Source: Pseudanabaena sp.
GTDB lineage: Bacteria > Cyanobacteriota > Cyanobacteriia > Pseudanabaenales > Pseudanabaenaceae
Length of the DNA: 36,533 nucleotides
NCBI GenBank assembly: GCA_003249015.1
Contig: QBLS01000033.1
Location: 7,239-43,771, forward strand
Reading direction: 5' to 3'
Shown: piece by piece, positions 7,694-15,058 of the stretch
How the letters are laid out: each line of letters opens with the position of its first letter
Numbering within the stretch: the stretch's first letter is position 1
Translations under genes and position numbers: made by a program
Notes under the pieces: generated by a model
The model's input: the letters and a program-made list of their open reading frames with translations, nothing else
What the model was told of the DNA's origin: nothing
Database searches by the model: none

Positions 7694-10600
7694 TCAATTC
7701 AATAATCTTTGAATTGTGTTTGTTAGTTCCCGCAACTTGACGGGTTTGCTGAGATAACTGGTTGCACCTGCGGTGAGACACAGATCGATATCACTGGGCA
7801 TTGCTAGAGCCGTAAGCGCGATAATCGGCGTATTTGCGAAGGAAGGTAGTTGGCGAATTCTTTGAGTGGCTTCCAATCCATCCATGATTGGCATTTGGAT
7901 ATCCATCAAAATCAAGTCTGGTTGTACTGATTGCACGATGTCGAGAGCTTCTTGTCCATTGTGAGCGAGGATAATTTGGTAGCCTTTGGCAACCAGATAG
8001 CTTGAGACAGTCATGACGTTAGCTTCGCTATCTTCCACTAATAGGATTATGGAAGAGCGAGAATCTTTGATATTACTTTGACTAATAGCACTAGAACTGC
8101 TGGTTAGACGGTCTGGCAAAGTCAAACGAACGTTGGCGTAGGGGATATCAATCATGAAGCAACTGCCCACCCCGATTTCACTAGTCAGGGTAACGCTACC
8201 ACCGTGCATTTCTATAATTCTCTTAACGAGGGGAAGTCCTAAGCCTGTACCTTGATATTGACGGTTGAGGGCGCTATCGATTTGAAAGAAAGGCTCAAAC
8301 AGTTTGCTAATGTTTTCTTCTGCGATGCCGATGCCCGTGTCTCTGATGGCAATGCGAAGGTAGCCTTGATAGGGTTTGTCAGGGTTCTCAGCGTTTTGAG
8401 TTATGTCTATGGGCATTACGATCGCCTCAAGACTGATGGAACCTCCATCTGGGGTAAATTTCACAGCATTACTTAGCAGGTTGATCAGCACTTGGCGAAT
8501 GCGCCTCTCATCAACGTTTACTTCAGGGAAGTCGCGAGGAAATTTGGTATGTAATTGAATCCGTTTTTTGAGAGCTTGCTGTTTGATAAAGTTGAGGCTG
8601 GATTGGCAGAGAGAGTCGATCGTTACGTTGCTGTATTCCAGTTTGATTTGTCCCGATTCAATTTTGGCAACATCAAGAATATCGTTGATTAGTTCTAGCA
8701 AATGGGAACCACTGCGTTCAATGGTCTGTAGTGCCTTAACTTGGGATTCTGTCACTACGCCAAAAACTCCTTCTTGAAGTCCTTCAGTCATGCCAAGGAT
8801 AGCGTTGAGAGGAGTACGCAACTCATGGCTCATGTTTGCCAAGAATTCATCTTTAAGTCGGGTGGCACGAGCTAGTTCTTCGTTGGAGATGGCAAGCTGT
8901 TCGTTACGCTCGGTGAGTTGTTGTTCTGTCTGTTGCCGATCGCCTAATTCTTGTTGTAACTGATCAAAGAGGCTAGCTTGCTGAATGGCGATCGCTAATT
9001 GATTGGACACCTTTTGTAATAGATTAATTTCCCGTTCTTGCCATATCCTTGGGAGATCGCATTGATGGGCGATCAGTAAACCCCATAGTTCATCGTTTTT
9101 GACAATAGGAACAACGAGCTTGGCGCGGACTTGGATCTCGGCGAGAAATTCGGCTAAACATGGCAGTACTTCGAGGGGTGTGGCTTGGGCATCATTGAGG
9201 GCAAAGACTCTGCCTTGGACATAGCGATCATAATTAACCTGTGGAAATACTTCTTCGGGAAAAACGATATTTAAAACTGGGGGAAATAATGAGGATGATA
9301 AGGCTTCGGCAACGGCTGCCCCTGTGCCATCAGCATAGACGCGATAAACCAGCACGCGATCACATTCTAAAACCTGTTGCATTGCTGTAACGGTTGTACT
9401 TAAGATTTCTGGCAAATTTAGGGTGGAGCGGATTCTTTCTGTAACTGCTGCCAAGAGCCGACTCTCTTCCACTTCTTGTTTTAGGCGCAGTTCCGTTTGC
9501 TTACGAGTTTGCAGTTCGACTTGTACCTGCTCATACAGACTTGCCTGTTGAATCGCGATCGCTATTTGGATGGCAATTTGCTGGGTGAGATTAATTTCAA
9601 ATCTTTGCCATACCCTTGGGCGATCGCATTGGTGGACACATAGCAATCCCCATAGTTTTTCACCATAAAACAAAGGAATGATCAGGTTAGCACGGATCTG
9701 AAATTGTGCCAAAACCTCGATATGGCAAGGCTTTAATCCATGATTGTAAATATCATCCATTGCCGAAAATCGCCCTTCTAGGTATAACTGTGCATAGTCT
9801 TCACCAAAGCAATGGTCATGGACAGGCTGTGCCAATACCGATCTCAAACCCGCAATAGCCGCCTCAGCAACAAACTCGCCTTCACTACAGCCAGCGTCCA
9901 TATTAAATTTAAAAATACCGACGCGATCGGCACTGAGCAGTTGGCGAATCTCTTGGCAGGCAGTATCAAAGATAGTTTGCAGGTTGAGCGAAGTGCGAAT
10001 GCGTTGAGTAATCTCCCGTAATAATATTTCTTGCTGTGCCTGCTGCGCGATAACTTGCTCAGACTGCTTACGATCGCTAATATCGTGGCAGACACAGATC
10101 AATAGTCCATCATCAGTCAAGGTTAGCGATAGCTCCTCATCAAAGGTAGAGCCATCTTTGCGGGTGGCAATAGTCTCACCCGTCCAAGACTTATCTCTTA
10201 TCAACACAGGAAAGATCTCACTTTCAAATCTCTCTAGCTGCGATGGCGAATATAGCGTTTGCCAAGTTCTGCCCAACAGTTCATCCGCATTTGCATAACC
10301 AAACATCTCTGCATGAGAGCAGTTCAAGTATATGTATTTGTCATTCTCTAATATGGCAATGCCATCAATGGCAGTCTCGATCGCCGCTAATTTTTGTTGA
10401 AGTTCTTTTTCGGTGCGCTTGAGATCGCTAATGTCAACAACCACACAAACACATTCTGTATCTGAGACCATGGCGAGACTGCTCAAGACTGATACAGGAT
10501 AGCCATCTTTGTGAAAGTACACCTTTTCCCAAGGTTCAATTACCCCATTCAATTTGACATTGGCGATCGCGTGCAAGTCCATAGGTAGATATTCGGGGGC

Positions 10601-12223
10601 AGTAATGCTTGCCCAATCAAGCTGATCACTATGGAGATCGTCACGACTGTAGCCAATCAGATCTAAAAAACAATCATTTGCATCGGTAATTTCCCCATTT
10701 AAATTGACAAATAGCATCCCCACCACATTGGCATCAAATATGCCCCGAAATCTGGCTTCACTGGCTTTTAGAGCCAATTCAGTTCGCATTTGATCGGTTT
10801 GATTACGGACGATGATCATCGCCTCTTCACTAGCGATCGGTACAATTCGCACCTCTTCAAAAACTGGGTTACCAGTATGGTCATGCAACTGATGCTCGTA
10901 GACCTGTAAATGTCCTGTAGTCAGCGCTTGATCGATAACATCTAGTTGTCTTTGGTATAGATCTGGCGGTAAAACTTCCGAAATATTGAGATGCACAGGT
11001 ACAAATTTATCGCGATACTCCCCCGTGTTAATGTACTCCAAGCAATCACCTTGACGATTAACCCGTAGCAACAAATCAGGTAAGGCCTCGATCATAGCTC
11101 GAATTCTGGCATTGCTACTTAGCAACTCTCTAGTGCGTTCAGCAACCTTGGCTTCTAGGAATTGATTAAGTTCGAGCAGTGCTATTTCCGTTTTTTGCCG
11201 TTCCTTTAGTTCTTCTTGTAATTGTTGATAAGTCTGAACCTGTTGTTGTTCTAGCTCTAGATTGCGATTTTCAAGGAGTGCAATTTTTTCTGCTTCTAGA
11301 CTTAATACCTTTTGTTCTAGCACTGTAGCTAAATTGTAAAGTTCAAGGGGGTTGAGAGCTCTGAGTAAACTACTTTGTGTAACTATCCCTAGAAGTTGGT
11401 TGTCGCTATCGGTCACAGCTAATCGACTAATGAAATGCTGTTCCATCAATTGGCAAACTGCCAACAGTGAGTCCTTTGGTTTCACGGTAAAGACGGGGCT
11501 ACTCATCATCTCACCAGCCTTTCGTTGTTCAAGGTTTAGACCCAAGGCTTGAAACTGAACAATATCCCGCTCTGTGAGAATTCCTAGCGGCGCTTTTGAA
11601 GATACCTGAGCAGGATCATGGGCGGTGATGATCACAGAACTAATGTGATGGGTTGCCATGAGTTGAGCGATCGCCAGCATCGGTTGTTCTGGTTGAGCAC
11701 AAACCACATCACTAGTCATCACCTCGCTAACCTGTCTCAAGCGCAACAGGTCAATTGGGCGAGAGGTTTGGCGCAAACTTTCATGGGTGACGATACCCAC
11801 CAGTCGATTTTGCTCGTCAACCATTGGCAGATGGCGGATGCGTTCTTGCAAAATCAAATTAACCGTCATAAAAAAGTCTGTAAATGAGGACTCCCGCAGG
11901 GTCAAAACTGGATGTGTCATCACTTCATGAACGGTTAATATATCTAGCGATCGCTGCTCAGCACTGAGCCGCACCACATCCCGCTCGGTCATAATCCCCA
12001 AAATCTGATCATTCGCAATCACAATTACACAGCTTGAGCGCACCTCTGTATGCAATTGCTGCTGCTTGTAGGATTGGGCTGGTTGCGTTTGACATTGCGA
12101 TCGCAACTCACTCATCTTCCAGATAGCTGCCATGACTGTAGTTTCAGGTGACACCACAATCGGATCGCGAACAATAGCAGCATTTAGCTCTGATTTAGTA
12201 ATAGCGTTAAGATGCGTGAGCAT
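7694..12223 (-). CDS. CBS-PAS-GAF hybrid sensor histidine kinase with candidate DXCF cyanobacteriochrome domain
   Basis: The 1509 residues divide into: four CBS motifs in two Bateman pairs (about 10-155 and 160-295), a coiled coil (296-365), three PAS-like domains (about 370-475, 488-600, 610-720), GAF1 (745-895), GAF2 (935-1090), HisKA (1122-1190) with phospho-accepting H1133 in NMSHELRTPLN, HATPase (1230-1360) with N1252, DTGIGI and GTGLGL, and a receiver (1392-1508) with D1441 and K1493. CBS pairs usually bind adenine nucleotides. GAF1 has DHCF (C805) and KPCHIEVL (C833-H834), the two cysteines of DXCF-type cyanobacteriochromes, so bilin-based blue/green sensing is predicted. GAF2 has a cysteine (C1022) at the canonical place but Leu instead of His. 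No transmembrane segment is seen, so it should be cytosolic. It follows a REC-kinase gene by 35 bp, probably one operon. The final receiver suggests a phosphorelay; no DNA-binding partner is nearby. Confidence 0.9.
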   Translation of the reverse strand: MLTHLNAITKSELNAAIVRDPIVVSPETTVMAAIWKMSELRSQCQTQPAQSYKQQQLHTEVRSSCVIVIANDQILGIMTERDVVRLSAEQRSLDILTVHEVMTHPVLTLRESSFTDFFMTVNLILQERIRHLPMVDEQNRLVGIVTHESLRQTSRPIDLLRLRQVSEVMTSDVVCAQPEQPMLAIAQLMATHHISSVIITAHDPAQVSSKAPLGILTERDIVQFQALGLNLEQRKAGEMMSSPVFTVKPKDSLLAVCQLMEQHFISRLAVTDSDNQLLGIVTQSSLLRALNPLELYNLATVLEQKVLSLEAEKIALLENRNLELEQQQVQTYQQLQEELKERQKTEIALLELNQFLEAKVAERTRELLSSNARIRAMIEALPDLLLRVNRQGDCLEYINTGEYRDKFVPVHLNISEVLPPDLYQRQLDVIDQALTTGHLQVYEHQLHDHTGNPVFEEVRIVPIASEEAMIIVRNQTDQMRTELALKASEARFRGIFDANVVGMLFVNLNGEITDANDCFLDLIGYSRDDLHSDQLDWASITAPEYLPMDLHAIANVKLNGVIEPWEKVYFHKDGYPVSVLSSLAMVSDTECVCVVVDISDLKRTEKELQQKLAAIETAIDGIAILENDKYIYLNCSHAEMFGYANADELLGRTWQTLYSPSQLERFESEIFPVLIRDKSWTGETIATRKDGSTFDEELSLTLTDDGLLICVCHDISDRKQSEQVIAQQAQQEILLREITQRIRTSLNLQTIFDTACQEIRQLLSADRVGIFKFNMDAGCSEGEFVAEAAIAGLRSVLAQPVHDHCFGEDYAQLYLEGRFSAMDDIYNHGLKPCHIEVLAQFQIRANLIIPLFYGEKLWGLLCVHQCDRPRVWQRFEINLTQQIAIQIAIAIQQASLYEQVQVELQTRKQTELRLKQEVEESRLLAAVTERIRSTLNLPEILSTTVTAMQQVLECDRVLVYRVYADGTGAAVAEALSSSLFPPVLNIVFPEEVFPQVNYDRYVQGRVFALNDAQATPLEVLPCLAEFLAEIQVRAKLVVPIVKNDELWGLLIAHQCDLPRIWQEREINLLQKVSNQLAIAIQQASLFDQLQQELGDRQQTEQQLTERNEQLAISNEELARATRLKDEFLANMSHELRTPLNAILGMTEGLQEGVFGVVTESQVKALQTIERSGSHLLELINDILDVAKIESGQIKLEYSNVTIDSLCQSSLNFIKQQALKKRIQLHTKFPRDFPEVNVDERRIRQVLINLLSNAVKFTPDGGSISLEAIVMPIDITQNAENPDKPYQGYLRIAIRDTGIGIAEENISKLFEPFFQIDSALNRQYQGTGLGLPLVKRIIEMHGGSVTLTSEIGVGSCFMIDIPYANVRLTLPDRLTSSSSAISQSNIKDSRSSIILLVEDSEANVMTVSSYLVAKGYQIILAHNGQEALDIVQSVQPDLILMDIQMPIMDGLEATQRIRQLPSFANTPIIALTALAMPSDIDLCLTAGATSYLSKPVKLRELTNTIQRLLN

Positions 12224-12258
12224 GGATTTATCAAAGACTTAGTAAAGTTAACGCAGCT

Positions 12259-13410
12259 TCAGGTGTTAGCAACAGGACTGTTAAAAATCGGCAGTGAGAT
12301 CTTAACTGTGGTGTGTTCTTGACAAATGCTAGCGATCGAGAACTTCCCCCTTGCAAGTTCCGTGATTCTTTTGACAATTTTCAAGCCCAAGCCAACACCT
12401 TGCTGTTCATAGGTTTTGCGATCAAACTGCATAAAAGCGTCAATCAGTTTGATCTGTTCCGCAGTCATGCCCCTCCCAAAATCCTGTATTGACAAATGAA
12501 ATACACGATCAATAACTTGACTGCTCACCTTTATTATCGAACCAGCTGACGAGAATTTCACAGCATTATCAAATAACTCTTGCAAAATCGTCAAAAGATA
12601 ATATTCCGATAGGCAAATCTCCGCATCTTCTAGCTCCAACACTAGATCTTTGTCACGCTTATACTGATTGGCGTTTGCTTGCAGCTTCGACGCAACTAGA
12701 TCTTTCTCGAACTTGGTATGGGCGGATTTGAATGATTGCTGACTGGTCGAAGATATCTCTAGTTCTAGGTATGTTAAAAACTTTTTAGTCAACTTTTCTA
12801 GACGATGCGCCGACTCTTCTGCCCAACCTAGCATTTCTCGAATTTCTTCAAGATCCATGCTTTCGAGATCGGCAGTTAACAAATCAATTGTGCCGATGAT
12901 GCCATTGAGAGGCGTATTTAACTCATGGGACATTTTGGCGGCGAGGTTGCCCCGCAACTCATCGAGAGTGCTTTCAAGGATGCCAATTGTATTGGCACGA
13001 ACATTAGAGAGAACTTGGATACTATCGTACTGTTGCTTAATACGGAGCATGGAGTTTACCCTTGCCCGCAGTTCGAGACTATTGATCGGTTTGCTTAAAA
13101 AGTCATCAGCCCCTACATTTAGACAATTTGCCAAATCCGATTTAGCATTGAGCGCCGTTACCATAATAATTGGGACTGCGTGCCACTTAGGGCTAGCCTT
13201 AATCAATTTACAGACTTCAATGCCATCCATCTCTGGCATCATCACATCTAATAAGATCAAGTCTGGCTGACAGACATCAAGCCCTGCGATCGCGTCTTTG
13301 CCACTGGTGACATAATGTAACCGATACCCCTGATCATCCAAAAAAGTCTCGATAACATCAAAATTATTAGGGTCATCATCGACAACCAAAATCGAAAATT
13401 CGTTTGTCAT
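12259..13410 (-). CDS. Response regulator-histidine kinase (REC-HisKA-HATPase)
   Basis: The 383-residue protein starts with a receiver domain (about 6-125; acidic D11/D12, phospho-acceptor D55 in LILLDVMMPEMDG, K107 in FLSKP). A histidine kinase core follows: H162 in MSHELNTPLNGIIG, then ELFDNAVKF, IQDFGRGM and GVGLGLKIVKRI. No sensor or membrane segment is present, so input probably comes by phosphotransfer or by protein contact at the receiver. It is the first gene of a two-gene operon with the 1509-residue hybrid kinase, whose own receiver could exchange phosphate with it. The ATG at 13408-13410 (minus) is the only start preceding the receiver. All catalytic residues appear intact. The physiological output is unknown. 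Confidence 0.9.
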   Translation of the reverse strand: MTNEFSILVVDDDPNNFDVIETFLDDQGYRLHYVTSGKDAIAGLDVCQPDLILLDVMMPEMDGIEVCKLIKASPKWHAVPIIMVTALNAKSDLANCLNVGADDFLSKPINSLELRARVNSMLRIKQQYDSIQVLSNVRANTIGILESTLDELRGNLAAKMSHELNTPLNGIIGTIDLLTADLESMDLEEIREMLGWAEESAHRLEKLTKKFLTYLELEISSTSQQSFKSAHTKFEKDLVASKLQANANQYKRDKDLVLELEDAEICLSEYYLLTILQELFDNAVKFSSAGSIIKVSSQVIDRVFHLSIQDFGRGMTAEQIKLIDAFMQFDRKTYEQQGVGLGLKIVKRITELARGKFSIASICQEHTTVKISLPIFNSPVANT

Positions 13411-13455
13411 TAATTTGTTTCGTCATTTTATTTTCATGCATTTCATGGATCAGCT

Positions 13456-13558
13456 AAGTAACTAAGAACAATTAAATATAAATCCCCAAAACCTGTGGTG
13501 CACGCTGCACTTGCGCCACAGGTTTTAGATCTGGTCTTTGAATTATGCCCAGATACTT
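13456..13558. repeat. R3 small interspersed element, copy 2
   Basis: The left end AAGTAACTAAGAACAATTAA and right end GAATTATGCCCAGATACTT match R3 copy 1 in the same orientation. The centre is an imperfect hairpin of the AAACCTGTGG-type sequence with CCACAGGTTT. Confidence 0.75.
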
Positions 13559-13711
13559 ATTAGTTAACATTCAACATTGCTATGTGCGGGGCTTCACCAT
13601 AATCATAATCAGTTAATTACTATTAATTGTTGTAAAGATCCTCTTAAAAAACTACTACAGTTACAAACCTATATAGAATTCTTATCGAAAAGTTAGACTC
13701 AATTGCAAATC

Positions 13712-13770
13712 ATACAAATTACATAGAGTATTTTACGCTTTCACGAATTAAAAATCCAACTAAGTGAGAA
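13712..13770. repeat. R4 AT-rich hairpin segment, copy 2
   Basis: ATACAAATTACATAGAGTAT and ACGAATTAAAAATCCAACTA align with 7371-7429 with many substitutions. It lies between R3 and R2, as in the other block. Confidence 0.4.
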
Positions 13771-13799
13771 AACTAATTCACAAATATTAACGGCAATCC

Positions 13800-13914
13800 T
13801 ATAGCAAAAAAAGTTTTGCTTAGGACATAAAACCAGAAGGCAAGTGGCGGCGTGTAGCGCCGCCACTCGCTTCTTGGGTTTTGGTTTTTACTAACGAACT
13901 CTTGCTTTGCTATA
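13800..13914. repeat. R2 small interspersed element, copy 2 (inverted)
   Basis: TATAGCAAAAAAAG to CTTGCTTTGCTATA, with a GTGGCGGCG/CGCCGCCAC hairpin at its centre. Compared with copy 1 at 7436-7551 the left and right arms are swapped, so the element is inverted here. Confidence 0.8.
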
Positions 13915-13995
13915 AATAAGTTGTGAGAAGCTGCGACTTTGCTCAGACTGCTCGTATTGATGGCTGAGTGAAATCGCAGCCCTGTTTTGCTTATA
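13911..13995. repeat. R1 element, decayed copy
   Basis: A stem GCTGCGACTTTGCTCAG pairs imperfectly with CTGAGTGAAATCGCAGC, flanked by TATAAATAAG and GCTTATA. The layout and the CAGCCCTG right flank resemble R1 with many substitutions. It directly adjoins the R2 element, sharing TATA, as at 7548. Confidence 0.55.
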
Positions 13996-14091
13996 AATGG
14001 TTTAGGACTCTCCTGTTAGGACTCAAGAAAGAAATAGTGGCGCATTCATCCCTTTTTTTAATTCAAATCTGATACTACCTTCCTGTCCAAG

Positions 14092-14182
14092 AATTATTGA
14101 TGTGGTGCTTCGCAGCGCACCAATAATTTTGTTTTTTTTAATCTAGCAAAAAGGTAAATCCGCTGCCGCTCTGCGGCGTAAG
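14092..14182. other. Two small intergenic hairpins
   Basis: AATTATTGATGTGGTGC (from 14092) pairs with GCGCACCAATAATT, loop around TTCGCA. A second, weaker one is centred on CGCTGCCGCTCTGCGGCG near 14160-14178. Neither lies at a gene end. Confidence 0.45.
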
Positions 14183-14232
14183 TATATTTTGTCAAGAGAG
14201 AATTTCGATACTGCAACTGCTTGCGGTGGAGT

Positions 14233-14360
14233 TATAGCTGTTTCAAATAAGAGCTAGGGCTTCGACGCTTCGACAAGCTCAGTGCATCGCTTCGCTCAGC
14301 CAGCAGTATATGTTGGCTGAGCGAAGTCGAAGCCTCTTCTAAATATTTAAAATTGTTATA
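14233..14360. repeat. R1 small interspersed element, copy 3
   Basis: It begins TATAGCTGTTTCAAATAAG like copy 1 and ends AAATTGTTATA, but the core in between is the reverse complement of the copy 1 core (for example GACAAGCTCAGTGCATCG here against CGATGCACTGAGCTTGTC there). Confidence 0.85.
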
Positions 14361-14468
14361 TTTATTGACTAATCTCATACTGGGAAAGAATCTAGAATAG
14401 AAGTAATAATTCCCTGTCCAAGACACGGTATTATTAGAAAAGATGATCTGCAAAAATAGCTAATCAGT

Positions 14469-14556
14469 AAGTCGCTCGGTATAGATAAGACTTAAAAACA
14501 AAGATCTTTCCATCTGCGTAGTGGGCGTGACAACCTTCTAAATTATTAACTTACTT
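14469..14556. repeat. R3-like element, decayed, with a non-hairpin core
   Basis: The left end AAGTCGCTCGGTATAG and right end AATTATTAACTTACTT are diverged R3 ends. The middle contains TTCCATCTGCGTAGTGGGCG, related to the middle of the element at 14724-14816. Confidence 0.4.
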
Positions 14557-14723
14557 TGACCTAGTTATTTATTGTGACGGAATTGCCAAATAATTCCTTT
14601 GAGTATTTATCCAATGAGAACAAGGTGGTTCTCAAAACTGATGAATCAATAATTTAAGTAACTATTTAAGGATTACTTCCTGAGTTCAAAAGTTCTAAGA
14701 GATCCCCCTCAATCCTTCCTTGT

Positions 14724-14816
14724 AAGTAGCTCAGCATAAGTTCAAAGAGGTTGTTCCATCCGCATATCGGGCGCAATCATTTCTAGTTTTAGGATTTAAT
14801 TATGCTGGATTAGTTA
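14724..14816. repeat. R3-like element with a non-hairpin core
   Basis: The left end AAGTAGCTCAGCATAAG and right end TTTAATTATGCTGGATTAGT are good R3 ends. The core TTCCATCCGCATATCGGGCG matches the element at 14469 with mostly transition differences. Confidence 0.55.
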
Positions 14817-14865
14817 AAGGGAAAGAAATTAATCAAGTTCCCATAACATTAGTGCTTGAGTCTGA

Positions 14866-14969
14866 TATAGCAATTCTAAATATTTAGAAGCGGCTTCGAC
14901 TTCGCTCAGCCAACGTATACTGATGGCTGAGCGAAGTCGAAGCCCTAACTCTTATTTAAAACAGCTATA
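14866..14969. repeat. R1 small interspersed element, short copy 4
   Basis: This 104-bp copy begins TATAGCAATTCTAAATATTT and ends AAAACAGCTATA. Its stem is symmetric and lacks the 24-nt extra segment (CGATGCACTGAGCTTGTCGA-type) found in one arm of the long copies, so it is the minimal form. Confidence 0.85.
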
Positions 14970-15046
14970 TCTACAGTGATGGCAAAGAGAGAACAATAAT
15001 TGCAATTAGTTTGACTTTATTTTGAAAAGATCAGCATATCCAATTT

Positions 15047-15050
15047 GAGG
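15047..15050 (+). promoter_or_regulatory. Ribosome binding site of the acyl-CoA synthetase gene
   Basis: GAGG lies 8 nt before the ATG at 15059 and supports that start over the next in-frame ATG at 15071. Confidence 0.6.
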
Positions 15051-15058
15051 AAGATAAA

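Larger units (their letters stand above)
13411..15058. other. 1.65-kb gene-free repeat cluster
   Basis: No plausible gene, tRNA or rRNA is seen. Open frames here are short and run through repeat DNA, for example one at 14232-14453 that crosses an R1 element. The stretch holds three R3-like elements, one R4 segment, one R2, three R1 copies (one decayed) and two smaller hairpins. Its ends must carry the promoters of the divergent kinase operon and the acyl-CoA synthetase gene. Confidence 0.75.

Noticed and set aside
14232-14453. A 73-codon frame on the minus strand
   Set aside because: Most of it runs through an R1 element (14233-14360); the protein has no recognisable features.
14480-14560. 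A possible gene remnant (minus-strand translation reads GCHAHYADGKIFVFK)
   Set aside because: The frame is closed on both sides within 30 codons, and the DNA fits a decayed R3 element better.
13800-14969. CRISPR-like array, because hairpins recur at intervals
   Set aside because: The spacing is irregular, repeats are 90-135 bp with different families mixed, and there are no cas genes.
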